A stretch of DNA of 64,000 nucleotides from Cryobacterium breve (lineage in GTDB: Bacteria > Actinomycetota > Actinomycetes > Actinomycetales > Microbacteriaceae), in assembly GCF_004402375.1 (NCBI RefSeq), contig NZ_SOGJ01000034.1, positions 62,001 to 126,000 on the forward strand, written 5' to 3'. Positions 52,145 through 61,163 of this stretch are shown piece by piece. Every line of letters begins with the position of its first letter. The stretch's first letter is position 1. The notes under the pieces were generated by a model. It ran no database searches, was not told the origin of the DNA, and saw only the letters and a program-made list of their open reading frames with translations. Position numbers and translations under genes: made by a program.

Positions 52145-52181
52145 CTTGTCCGGCCCGGCTCGACCAGATACAGGAGACGTC

Positions 52182-53438
52182 ATGCCCAAGAAGATTTTTC
52201 CCCTTGATTCGAGCAAGAAGTTCGAAGACCAGGAACTCGTCGGCCATAACCGGTGGCACCCGGAGATTCCCCCGGTGGCCACCGTCAAGCCCGGTGAATC
52301 GTTCCGGGTCGATTGCCGGGAGTGGTTCGACGGGGCGATCGTCAATGACGACTCGGCCGATGACATCCTGAACGCTCCACTGATGACCGTGCACAAGCTC
52401 AGCGGTCCCTTCGCCGTGGCGGGTGCCCAGCCGGGAGATCTGCTGATCGTCGACATCCTGGACGTGGGCCCGATCCCGCAGGAGGACTCCGGACCGCTGG
52501 CCGGGCAAGGCTGGGGCTACACCGGCATCTTCTCCAAGAACAACGGTGGCGGGTTCCTGGTCGACCAGTTCCCGGATGCCTACAAGGCCATCTGGGACTT
52601 CACCGGCCAGACTGCGACCTCCCGCCATGTACCCGGCGTCTCCTTCACCGGACTCATCCACCCCGGTCTGATGGGAACGGCGCCGTCGGCCGCGCTGCTC
52701 GCGAAGTGGAACAAGCGCGAGGGTGACCTGATTGCCACGGACCCGAACCGGGTGCCGCCGCTGGCGCTGCCGCCCGAACCGCAGTTCGCGGTGCTGGGCA
52801 GCCTCGCCGCGTCCGAGTTCGACCGGGTGGCCGGCGAGGCGGCCCGCACGGCGCCGCCCCGCGAGAACGGGGGCAACCAGGACATCAAGAACATGTCCAA
52901 GGGCACCCGGATCTTCTACCCGGTCTTCGTCGACGGCGCCAACCTGTCGCTCGGCGACCTGCACTTCTCGCAGGGCGACGGTGAGATCACGTTCTGCGGC
53001 GCCATCGAGATGGGCGGGTTCATCGACCTGCGGGTGGACCTCATCAAGGGCGGCATGGACACCTACGGTGTGAGCGAGAACGCGATCTTCATGCCCGGCA
53101 ACGTGGACCCCCGCTACAGCGAGTGGTTGGCGTTCTCGGGCACCTCGGTGACCCTCGACGGCACCCAGCGCTACCTGGACTCCCACCTGTCGTACCAGAG
53201 GGCCTGTCTGCACGCGATCGACTACCTGGTCAAGTTCGGCTACAGCCCCGAGCAGGCGTACATCATTCTCGGTGCCGCTCCGATCGAGGGTCGGCTCTCG
53301 GGGGTGGTGGATATCCCGAACTCCTGTTCCACCGTCTACATCCCCACGGCGATCTTCGACTTCGACGTGCGACCCTCCGCCGCCGGTCCGCACCAGATCG
53401 ACCCGGGCATCGGTGCACCCCGGGCGAATAATAAGTGA
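52182..53438 (+). CDS. fmdA: formamidase (acetamidase/formamidase family)
   Basis: 418-aa enzyme hydrolysing formamide to formate and ammonia. Landmarks are RWHPEIPPVATVKPGESFRVDC, VHKLSGPFAVAGAQPGDLL, GVSFTGLIHPGLMGTAPS, GGNQDIKNMSKGTRIFYPVF and FCGAIEMGGFIDLRVDLIKGG, all standard for FmdA. Length is normal. A strong AGGAG site precedes the ATG at 52182; the longer reading overlaps fmdB. With AmiS and FmdB it forms a complete amide-use operon. Its product formate could feed the convergent FdhF-type enzyme (inference). Confidence 0.95.
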   Translation: MPKKIFPLDSSKKFEDQELVGHNRWHPEIPPVATVKPGESFRVDCREWFDGAIVNDDSADDILNAPLMTVHKLSGPFAVAGAQPGDLLIVDILDVGPIPQEDSGPLAGQGWGYTGIFSKNNGGGFLVDQFPDAYKAIWDFTGQTATSRHVPGVSFTGLIHPGLMGTAPSAALLAKWNKREGDLIATDPNRVPPLALPPEPQFAVLGSLAASEFDRVAGEAARTAPPRENGGNQDIKNMSKGTRIFYPVFVDGANLSLGDLHFSQGDGEITFCGAIEMGGFIDLRVDLIKGGMDTYGVSENAIFMPGNVDPRYSEWLAFSGTSVTLDGTQRYLDSHLSYQRACLHAIDYLVKFGYSPEQAYIILGAAPIEGRLSGVVDIPNSCSTVYIPTAIFDFDVRPSAAGPHQIDPGIGAPRANNK

Positions 53439-53539
53439 GGCTGGGCTAGCCGCACGGCCGAGCACACGGGCGCACGGTCCAGTGGACCGGGCGCCCGTGT
53501 CGGTTCGGGGCGGGTGTGTTCGGCACCCACGATCTCGGA

Positions 53540-55822
53540 TCAGCGCGACGGTTCCAGCCGCACCAGCACTGCCTTCGAGACGGGCGTGTTGCTGCCCTCT
53601 GCGGTGGAGTCCAGCGGCACGAGCACATTGGCCTCGGGAAAGTAGGCCGCGGCGCATCCGCGGGCGCTCGGGTAGGCCACCACCCGGAGCCGGCGCAGCA
53701 CACGATCCACGTCGTCGCTGAACTCACTGTGCACATCGACAAGCATGCCGCTGACCAGGCCCAGCTCCTCGACATCCTCCGGGTTCACGAAGATGACCTG
53801 GCGGCCGTTCTTGATGCCGCGGTAACGGTCATTCGGGCTGTAGATGGTGGTGTTGAACTGGTCGTGCGAGCGCAGGGTCTGCAGGAGCAGCCGCCCCGGC
53901 GGCCGTACGAGGTGTTCCAGCTCGTTGACCGTGAGCAGCGCCTTGCCGCTGGGGGTGGAGAAGGTTCGCAGATCGCGGGGGCCGTTGGGAAGGGAGAAGC
54001 CTTCCTGCTGGCGGATCCGTCGGTTGAAGTCGGCGAAGCCCGGAAGGACATGCGCGATGTGATCCCGGATGAGGTCGTAGTCGTTCTCGAAGCCGGCCCA
54101 GTCGATCGAGGTGGTGGCGTCGAGCGTGGCCCGGGCGAGGCGCGACACGATGGCGACCTCGGAGAGCAGCCGGTCCGACACCGGTTCGAGTGGGCCGGCG
54201 GAGGAATGCACCGCGCACACCGTGTCTTCTACGGACACGAACTGCGGGCCGGTGACCTGTCGGTCGATCTCCGTGCGGCCCAGTGTGGGCAGGATGAGTG
54301 CCGCGTCGCCGACCACAGCATGGGACCGGTTCAGCTTCGTGGAGATCTGCACGCTCAGTGCCGTCTTCGAGATCGCGGCCTCGGCTACTGCGGTATCGGA
54401 AATCGCCGCCACCAGGTTGCCGCCGAGGGCGATCCAGACCTTCACCAGGCCGTCCCGCATGGCCCGGATGGCCCCCACGCTGTCGAGGCCGTCGACGCGG
54501 GGCGGGTTGAACCCGAATTCCCGTTCCAGCGCGTCGAGGAACACCGGCGGCATCCGTTCCCAGATGCCCATGGTGCGGTCGCCCTGCACATTGCTGTGGC
54601 CGCGGATCGGGGAGGCGCCGGCGCCGGGTTTGCCGATGTTGCCGCGCAGCAGCAGCAGATTGATGATCTCCTTGATGGTCGGCACGGCCTTCTTGTGCTG
54701 CGTGATCCCCATGGCCCAGGTGATGATGACCTTATCCGCCCGCAGGTAGCGGTCGGCGAGCTCGTCGATCTCGGACTCGGCCAGGCCCGTGGCCGTTGCG
54801 ACGACGGCGTCGTCGAGCTGGGCCAGATGCGCGCGCAGCTCGTCGAGGCCCACGCAGTGCGTCCGCAGGAAATCGTGGTCGAGGACGGTTCCGGGCCGGG
54901 CGGCTTCGGCATCGAGCACCCGTTTGGAGATGGCCTGCATGAGCGCCATGTCGCCCCCGAGCCGGATTTGCAGGTGCTGGTCGGCGATCACGGTGCCGGA
55001 CCCGATGACGCCTTGCACCGTCTGCGGGTTCTTGTAGCGCAGCAGGCCGGCCTCCGGGAGCGGGTTGATGGCGACAACGGATGCGCCGGCCTGCTTCGCC
55101 TCCTCAAGCGCCGTGAGCATCCGCGGATGATTGCTGCCCGGGTTCTGTCCCATGATGATGATCAGGTCGGCGCGAGCGAAGTCGGCATAGGTGATGGTGC
55201 TCTTGCCGATGCCCACGGTCTCGGCCATCGCGTAGCTGGTCGATTCGTGGCACATGTTCGAACAGTCCGGCAGGTTGTTGGTGCCGAACGCGCGCACGAA
55301 GAGCTGGTAGAGGAACGCGGCCTCGTTCGAGGTGCGGCCGCTGGTGTAGAACGCCGCCTGGTCGGGGGAGTCGAGCTCGCGAAGGGTGTCACCCACCAGC
55401 GTGAACGCGTCGTCCCAGCTGATCGGCCGGTAGTGCTCGGCGCCGGCCGGTTTGTAGACCGGCTCCACAAGTCGACCCTGCATGCCGAGCCAGTACTCTG
55501 ACTTCGTCAGCAGCTCGCTGATCGGGTTCTCAGCCCAGAACGTGGTGGGAACCGTGACCGGTGTTGCCTCCCAGGTCACCGCTTTGGCCCCGTTCTCGCA
55601 GAACTCGAACGTCTTGCGAAGCGCGGGATCCGGCCAGGCGCAGCTCATGCAGTCGAAGCCGTCGCGCTGGTTCATTGCGGTCAGGGCCCGGAGGCTGCGG
55701 GGCACGCCCATCTGTCGGAAGGCCGGGCCCATGGCATGGGTTACGCCGGGGACTCCCGCAGCCCAGGTTTTGGGCCGGGAGATCTCGATGGCGTCCTCGT
55801 TGATGTCGTCGACACTGCTCAT
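53540..55822 (-). CDS. FdhF/YdeP-family molybdopterin oxidoreductase
   Basis: 760-aa molybdopterin enzyme of the FdhF/YdeP type. It begins MSSVDDINEDAIEISRPKTW, has FDCMSCAWPDP (a short cysteine pair instead of a full 4Fe-4S motif), YTSGRTSNEAAFLYQLFVRA, MGQNPGSNHPRMLTALEEAK and the MGD-binding QNPGSNHP and GHSNVQGDRTMGI segments, and a C-terminal dinucleotide-binding domain. YdeP relatives support acid resistance in enterobacteria and formate oxidation has not been shown for most. It ends convergent with fmdA. No FdhD/FdhE partner gene is in the window. Confidence 0.88.
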   Translation of the reverse strand: MSSVDDINEDAIEISRPKTWAAGVPGVTHAMGPAFRQMGVPRSLRALTAMNQRDGFDCMSCAWPDPALRKTFEFCENGAKAVTWEATPVTVPTTFWAENPISELLTKSEYWLGMQGRLVEPVYKPAGAEHYRPISWDDAFTLVGDTLRELDSPDQAAFYTSGRTSNEAAFLYQLFVRAFGTNNLPDCSNMCHESTSYAMAETVGIGKSTITYADFARADLIIIMGQNPGSNHPRMLTALEEAKQAGASVVAINPLPEAGLLRYKNPQTVQGVIGSGTVIADQHLQIRLGGDMALMQAISKRVLDAEAARPGTVLDHDFLRTHCVGLDELRAHLAQLDDAVVATATGLAESEIDELADRYLRADKVIITWAMGITQHKKAVPTIKEIINLLLLRGNIGKPGAGASPIRGHSNVQGDRTMGIWERMPPVFLDALEREFGFNPPRVDGLDSVGAIRAMRDGLVKVWIALGGNLVAAISDTAVAEAAISKTALSVQISTKLNRSHAVVGDAALILPTLGRTEIDRQVTGPQFVSVEDTVCAVHSSAGPLEPVSDRLLSEVAIVSRLARATLDATTSIDWAGFENDYDLIRDHIAHVLPGFADFNRRIRQQEGFSLPNGPRDLRTFSTPSGKALLTVNELEHLVRPPGRLLLQTLRSHDQFNTTIYSPNDRYRGIKNGRQVIFVNPEDVEELGLVSGMLVDVHSEFSDDVDRVLRRLRVVAYPSARGCAAAYFPEANVLVPLDSTAEGSNTPVSKAVLVRLEPSR

Positions 55823-56007
55823 ACGTCGGTAGTAGCATCCCTGGCCGTTGCCGGCAAGGCACGGTGCGGCCGGCCCGGCCGAAATGGTGCCAACGAATCC
55901 CGCCAACGGTCACCATCGGGTGCAAAATGACCGTACCGTTGATATGTGGTCTTCGAGCATCGGACTTGAAGAGTGTGGGGGCCACGCACACGAAAGGTTT
56001 TTCTAGC

Positions 56008-56955
56008 TTGAGCGACGAATGTATCCATGGACTCGAGGGCGGGCTGTGCGCCAGCTGCTTCCCGAAGGCCGCTCCCGAAATCGTGCCCGGAGTAGCCACC
56101 CGAGCTACTCGGAGCAAGTCCGCGGGCCGCGCCCCGTCGCTGCGCAGCTCACCGTCACCCCGTACCGTGACCCTCGGCGGACCGAACCCCACTCTGGGCA
56201 CCAAAACAGCCGCCGTGAAGCCCGTCACGATCAAGGCGGCCACCGGAGTGAAACGCGTCACCAGCTCGAAGTCTGCCGTTGACAACGTCGGTGAGCAGCG
56301 CATCTACCATGTCACGCACATCCGCAATCTGGCCGGCATCCTGAGCAGTGGTCGCCTGCTCGCCGACACGAGCGACGCCTGGACGACGCGCCCGCCCGTC
56401 GACCTCTCGTCAGCACCCCAGCGCGCGGCCCGGCGTGCCGCGCAAGTCGCCGGCGACGACAGCGCCAGCGTCGCAAGCTACGTGCCGTTCTACCTTTCGC
56501 CCAACGCCCGCCTGTGGGACAGCCTGCTCACCGAGTCCAACGACCCGCGCCTGTCGACAGAGGCCCACGGTTCGGAGACCTATGACTTCGTCATTCTGGT
56601 CAGCACGGTCAAGAAGCTCCGCGACGCCCACGACGGCGCCGCAGACGTCTCCGCGGCAGCCGTCGCGGTGACCAACGGGGATGCCGCCGGTGCATTGACC
56701 CGGTTCGGCACCGCGCCGGAAACCGCCGACCGCATGCTGCGGTCCCTCCGTGCCGACCAGGAATCGCAAAAGATCCGGGAGGCGGAACTGCTTGTCACCG
56801 AGTCGTTCCCGTTCGAATTGGTCACGCTCGTCGGAGTCGCCAACGACAAGGTGCGCGACGCCGTGCGTACTATCCTTGAGGCGGGGTCCTATAAGCCCAA
56901 GGTCGTCGTCTACCCGCCGTGGTTCCACGCGGTGGACGAGACCGCCGCGGTCTAG
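56008..56955 (+). CDS. DarT-like (DUF4433) ADP-ribosyltransferase with N-terminal zinc motif
   Basis: 315-aa protein (TTG start, GAAAGG site). The N-terminus DECIHGLEGGLCASCFPKAAP has a Cys/His cluster suggesting a small zinc site, followed by a basic Ser/Thr/Pro linker. The DUF4433 core begins YHVTHIRNLAGILSSGRLLAD, has SYVPFYLSPNARLWDSLL, and ends with IREAELLVTESFPFELVTLVGV, where the Glu near residue 260 matches the catalytic Glu of DarT. DarT enzymes transfer ADP-ribose from NAD to thymidine in DNA and are normally neutralised by DarG, a macrodomain protein. No DarG-like gene is adjacent. Activity is inferred only from motifs; an ATG at 55927 is an alternative start. Confidence 0.75.
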   Translation: MSDECIHGLEGGLCASCFPKAAPEIVPGVATRATRSKSAGRAPSLRSSPSPRTVTLGGPNPTLGTKTAAVKPVTIKAATGVKRVTSSKSAVDNVGEQRIYHVTHIRNLAGILSSGRLLADTSDAWTTRPPVDLSSAPQRAARRAAQVAGDDSASVASYVPFYLSPNARLWDSLLTESNDPRLSTEAHGSETYDFVILVSTVKKLRDAHDGAADVSAAAVAVTNGDAAGALTRFGTAPETADRMLRSLRADQESQKIREAELLVTESFPFELVTLVGVANDKVRDAVRTILEAGSYKPKVVVYPPWFHAVDETAAV

Positions 56956-57062
56956 CTCGGTGACGGAGCACTGGGCCGGTCAAACGTCGAACCGGCTCGG
57001 GGCTCCGGTTGTGGTGGAGCGGGGTGGCGAGCGACTGTCCAGCTCTGCCCTAGTCTCGGGGA

Positions 57063-57710
57063 ATGGGTAGACAACAGGGCCGTCCGGGCGTGCTGGTCGG
57101 TGTTCTCGTTCTCGGAGTCGTCGGATTCGCCTGGGTGCAGCAGTCCGGTGCTCTGGCGAACGCGTTCGAGGGCATGCTGAGCGCCCTGAGCCAGACCGAG
57201 AGCTCCGGTGAGAGCACCGACCCGGTCGTGAACGCTGCGAACGGCACCGCCGAGACGGCGGTCGGCGATGTGCCCGCGCCGCCCAGCGAGGCCGTCTCGA
57301 TGACGGTGGAATATGTGCACGACGGCGACACGCTCTTTCTGCGCACAGACCAACCGAATGCCCTGGTGGCGACGACGGATGAGGTCAAGGTGCGACTCCT
57401 CGGAATCGATACGCCGGAGGTGGGGAACAATGCCGAATGCTTCGGCGACCAAGCCACGGAGCAGCTGCGGACTCTGCTGCCGGAGGGCAGCCTGACCTGG
57501 GTCACCGCCGATCGGGATCCGGCCGACCGATACGGACGCAGCCTGTTCTATCTGTGGACCGAGGACGGACGATTCGTCAACTACGAGCTCGTTGCCAGTG
57601 GCGCGGCCGAGTCGCTCACGATCGCGCCGAACGACGCCCACTACCCGCTGCTGCGTGCGGCGGAGGATGCCGCGATGAACGCCGGTGTGGGCCAGTGGGG
57701 CGTCTGCTGA
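57063..57710 (+). CDS. secreted/membrane-anchored thermonuclease-family protein
   Basis: 215-aa staphylococcal-nuclease-like (SNase) protein. An N-terminal signal-anchor (GVLVGVLVLGVVGFAWVQ) leads to a Ser/Thr/Glu linker. The nuclease domain has VEYVHDGDTLFLRT, VRLLGIDTPEVGNNAE, ADRDPADRYGRSLFYLW and GVGQWGVC, carrying the Asp/Arg/Glu active-site set. It would hydrolyse DNA or RNA outside the membrane with calcium. The GGGGAATGGG region before the ATG is a plausible ribosome site. Its product lies beyond the membrane, unlike the DarT-like protein upstream. Confidence 0.85.
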   Translation: MGRQQGRPGVLVGVLVLGVVGFAWVQQSGALANAFEGMLSALSQTESSGESTDPVVNAANGTAETAVGDVPAPPSEAVSMTVEYVHDGDTLFLRTDQPNALVATTDEVKVRLLGIDTPEVGNNAECFGDQATEQLRTLLPEGSLTWVTADRDPADRYGRSLFYLWTEDGRFVNYELVASGAAESLTIAPNDAHYPLLRAAEDAAMNAGVGQWGVC

Positions 57711-57719
57711 CCCAGCAGA

Positions 57720-57900
57720 GCTCCAGCGCTCGGCCGGCGGCGGCAGGATCAGCCAGACCGCCACGATGTTCACCAGCACCGAGGCTCCGGTCACCTGGCC
57801 GGCTACCCGGATCAGGTAGACCGTGAGCTGGTAGCTGTCGAGTTCGGTGAACCTCGGCTGGAAGGCGAGGACGAACAGGCCACCACCGATGGTCTGTCGC
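57720..57900 (-). pseudogene. C-terminal fragment of a lost membrane protein
   Basis: An open minus-strand frame between the nuclease and ATPase genes encodes GGGLFVLAFQPRFTELDSYQ, then LTVYLIRVAGQVTGASVLVN and IVAVWLILPPPAERW. This looks like one or two membrane helices of a real protein, but the reading has no plausible start upstream and runs on into the antisense of the nuclease gene. Probably a remnant. The family is not recognised. Confidence 0.35.
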
Positions 57901-57930
57901 CGTGCACCACAGGGCCGGGGTTCAGCCCAG

Positions 57931-60756
57931 TCAGGTGCGTGTCCGCAGCATCCACTTGCGCAGTTCTTCGGTCCACAGCACGAGGGAGGCCATGCCCACG
58001 CAGACGGCCCAGTGCAGGGGGGTCATCGAGGCGGTTCCGAAGGCGGTCTGCAGGAAGGGGAATTCGACCACGGCCACCTGCAGCAGGACCGCGAGCAGGA
58101 TCGCACCCCACAACCACCGGTTCACGAACAGGCGGTGGAACGCGGTGGTCAGTTCGGAGCGCGCGTTGAGCGTGTTGAACAGCTGGGCGAAGACCAGGGT
58201 GGTGAAGCCGGCCGTGCGGGCTGCCGTGAGGTCGTCGCTGCCGGGATCCAGCGCCGGCAGCAGACCCCCGGGCAGGAACAGGTCGATGGTGGCCAGGGTG
58301 ACCGCGGCCATCACCAGGCCGGTCGACATGATGCCCATCCACATGCGCAGGTCGATCATGCGTTCGTGGATCGGCCGGGGCGGGCGGGCCATGACGTCGT
58401 CGATCTCCGGGTCGACGCCCATCGCCAGGGCCGGCCCGGAATCGGTGATGAGATTGATCCAGAGGATCTGGGTGACCAGCAGAGGCAGCACGACTGTCTC
58501 GCTGCTGGCGCCGGCCAGGCCCAGTACCCCGGACAGGAGCACGCCCAGGAACACCGTGAGCACCTCGCCCATGTTCGAGGAAAGCAGGTAGCGCAGGAAC
58601 TTCTTGATGTTGTCGAGGATGACCCGGCCACCCCGAACGGCGGCCACGATGGTGGCGAAGTTGTCGTCGACCAGGATGATCTTCGCCGCCTCCTTGGTCA
58701 CCTCGGTTCCGGTGATGCCCATGGCCACGCCGATGTCGGCGGATTTCAACGCCGGGGCGTCGTTGACGCCGTCTCCGGTCATCGCCACGATGTCGCCGTT
58801 CGCCTGCAGGGCGTCCACGATGCGCAGCTTGTGGTGGGGGGAGACACGAGCGAAGACGGATGTCCCGCGCACCGCGTCCCGCAGCCCCGGCTCGTCGAGG
58901 CGGTCGAGGTCTGCTCCCGCCAGTGCCGGCGCACCCGGTTCGACGATCCCGAGGTCGCTCGCTATCCGGGCGGCGGTCGCGGGATGGTCGCCCGTGATCA
59001 TGACCACCCGCACCCCTGCCCGGTGGGCTTGCGCTATCGCCGTCGTCACTTCGATGCGGGGCGGGTCGATGATGCCCACGACCCCCGCGTAGATGAGGCC
59101 ATGCTCGTCGGCCTCGTCCAGCGGTGCCGTGTTCTCGTCGGCGCGGCTGTAGGCCACACCCAGTGTGCGGAAAGCCTGAGCGGAAAGCGCCTGGATGTCG
59201 GCCAGCATCCGTTGTCGCCGCTCGTCGGTCAGCGGCACGACCGTCATGCCGATCTGCAGGGAGGTGCACCGTTCGAGGAGCACATCGGGGGCGCCCTTGC
59301 TGAAGATGCGGAGGCTGCCGTCGCTGGTCTCCTGGTGCAGGGTGGACATCATCTTGCGCTCCGAGGTGAAGGGCACCTCGTCCAGGCGGTCGAATCGGGC
59401 CATGTGGCCGGTAGTTCCCTCGAGCTTGGCCGCGGCCACCAGGAAGGCCGCCTCGGTGGGGTCACCCTGGATCTCCCATTCGCTGTTCCTCTCGGCGAGC
59501 TGGGCATTGCCGGCGAGGGATCCAGCGCCCAGCACCAGCTGGGCCTCGTAGCGGAGCGCCGGGTCGGTGAGCGGAGCGTCACCCTGGAGTACCTCGCCGT
59601 CGGGGCGGTAGCCCACCCCGGTCACGTCGACCCGCCCGGAGGCGGTCAGCACCTGCTGGATCGTCATCTCGTTCCGGGTCAACGTGCCGGTTTTGTCGCA
59701 GCAGATCACGGAGGCGGAACCCAGGGTTTCCACGGACTTCAGGTTCTTGACGACGGCGTTCTGCCGCGCCATCCGTTGCACGCCGATGGAGAGGATCACC
59801 GACAGGATCGCCGGTAGCCCCTCCGGAACGGCCGCGACGGCGAGGGACACCCCGAGTAGGAACACGATGACGAAGTCGGTCGGGGTGGATACCCCCTGCA
59901 CGAGCACGATGGTCAGCATCACGACGATGGCGATCACGATCACGACGATGCTGAGGAGCTTGCCGATGTGGCCGATCTCGACCTGCAGCGGGGTGGGGTG
60001 CGCCTCGGTGCGCTCGAGCATGCCGGCGATGGCGCCCACCTCGGTGTTCATGCCGGTTCCGGTGACGATGCCACGTCCGACGCCCTGGCTGACGGCCGTG
60101 CCCTTGAAGACCATGTTCAGGCGGTCACCGAGGGGTGCGGCAGCGGGGAGCGTGCGAGGGTTCTTCGTGACGGCCTCGCTCTCGCCGGTCAGGGAGGCTT
60201 CGGCGATGCGCAGCGAGTTCGCCTCGGTGAGCCGGGCATCCGCGCCCACGCTGTCGCCTTCGCCCAGCACCAGCAGGTCGCCGCGCACCAGCTTGGTGCT
60301 CGGCAGGGTGGTGAGCAGCCCGTCGCGCATGACGGTCGAGGCTGCCGCAGTCATCGTGGACAGGGCGGCTACGGCGTTGTCGGCCCGCGCCTCCTGCACC
60401 AGGCCGAGAACGGCGTTGAGCACCACGATGGCGGCGATCACGATGGCATCGACGGGCAGGCCCTGAGCGCCCTCGATCAGCCAGGCGCCGATCGATACCG
60501 TGGTGGCGACCAGAAGCAGGTAGATCAGAGGATCGTTGAACTGGGCCAGGATCCTCTGCCAGACCGGAACCGGGCGCACGGCGCGGAGCTCGTTCGGACC
60601 CTCGGCGGTGAGCCGGCGGGCGGCCTCGGACGCGGTCAGGCCGTGGGCGAGATCGGTTTCGAGCCGGCGGGCGATCTCAGTGGCATCGGCCAATGCGGGA
60701 TCGACGTCGAGTCGGTCGATCTGGTCCAGTTGATCCGATTGAGCGAGCGCGTCCAT
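57931..60756 (-). CDS. cation-translocating P-type ATPase, calcium-type (P2)
   Basis: 941-aa P-type ATPase. It has the N-terminal actuator region with SLTGESEAVTKNP, a transmembrane VAAVPEGLPAILSVILSIG (PEGL motif of P2-type Ca2+/cation pumps), the phosphorylation site CDKTGTLTRNEMT near residue 350, the KGAPDVLLERC nucleotide-binding loop, MITGDHPATA, and the hinge GDGVNDAPALKSADIG. The C-terminal six helices are complete. It probably exports Ca2+ or Mn2+ using ATP. The start at MDALAQSD suits the family. Confidence 0.92.
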   Translation of the reverse strand: MDALAQSDQLDQIDRLDVDPALADATEIARRLETDLAHGLTASEAARRLTAEGPNELRAVRPVPVWQRILAQFNDPLIYLLLVATTVSIGAWLIEGAQGLPVDAIVIAAIVVLNAVLGLVQEARADNAVAALSTMTAAASTVMRDGLLTTLPSTKLVRGDLLVLGEGDSVGADARLTEANSLRIAEASLTGESEAVTKNPRTLPAAAPLGDRLNMVFKGTAVSQGVGRGIVTGTGMNTEVGAIAGMLERTEAHPTPLQVEIGHIGKLLSIVVIVIAIVVMLTIVLVQGVSTPTDFVIVFLLGVSLAVAAVPEGLPAILSVILSIGVQRMARQNAVVKNLKSVETLGSASVICCDKTGTLTRNEMTIQQVLTASGRVDVTGVGYRPDGEVLQGDAPLTDPALRYEAQLVLGAGSLAGNAQLAERNSEWEIQGDPTEAAFLVAAAKLEGTTGHMARFDRLDEVPFTSERKMMSTLHQETSDGSLRIFSKGAPDVLLERCTSLQIGMTVVPLTDERRQRMLADIQALSAQAFRTLGVAYSRADENTAPLDEADEHGLIYAGVVGIIDPPRIEVTTAIAQAHRAGVRVVMITGDHPATAARIASDLGIVEPGAPALAGADLDRLDEPGLRDAVRGTSVFARVSPHHKLRIVDALQANGDIVAMTGDGVNDAPALKSADIGVAMGITGTEVTKEAAKIILVDDNFATIVAAVRGGRVILDNIKKFLRYLLSSNMGEVLTVFLGVLLSGVLGLAGASSETVVLPLLVTQILWINLITDSGPALAMGVDPEIDDVMARPPRPIHERMIDLRMWMGIMSTGLVMAAVTLATIDLFLPGGLLPALDPGSDDLTAARTAGFTTLVFAQLFNTLNARSELTTAFHRLFVNRWLWGAILLAVLLQVAVVEFPFLQTAFGTASMTPLHWAVCVGMASLVLWTEELRKWMLRTRT

Positions 60757-61163
60757 CGGGTGGGTTCCTCGTTTCCGGGAGTGCCGGGTCAGTCTGGCCC
60801 GCGGCCCTTCCAGTGTAGAACCGGTGGGTCAGGACCCGTCGGCCGTCGCACCGGCCGCGCCTCCCGGCGCGCGTCGCGGCTGCGCGTTCCGGACGCGTCG
60901 GTTATCCGGGGGTCGTGCTCGTCGAGACCTGGGGGCCCTACTCCCGGAGGTTCCGGCGGCATCCGCGCACCAACTGCGGAGATTTTCAGGAGACGCCGTG
61001 AATGCGGACGCCACGATCGGCATGTCGCAAATATCTCCTCAGCAACGTGTGGTCGGAGACCAGACAACACCCACCCCGCCGTCGTAGAATGTATCTACGA
61101 AATATTCCACCAGATACGTGAAAGACTCTCGACTTTGCGTACGACTCCTGCTATTCTCGGCAC
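60757..61163. other. divergent region between ATPase and second DUF222-HNH gene
   Basis: 407 bp with no gene. It holds the 75-nt palindromic element (60972-61046) and, closer to the HNH gene, the A/T-rich stretch GTAGAATGTATCTACGAAAT (about 61084-61103) with a 6-bp inverted repeat GTAGA/TCTAC, which is a candidate promoter or operator. Confidence 0.5.
60972..61046. repeat. 75-nt palindromic element, copy 2 (family F)
   Basis: AACTGCGGAGATTTTC at the left and ATATCTCCTCAGCAAC at the right form an imperfect inverted repeat. Same 75-nt length as the copy at 41946, 71 percent identical. CGGAGATTTT is also part of the family E arm. Confidence 0.75.
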
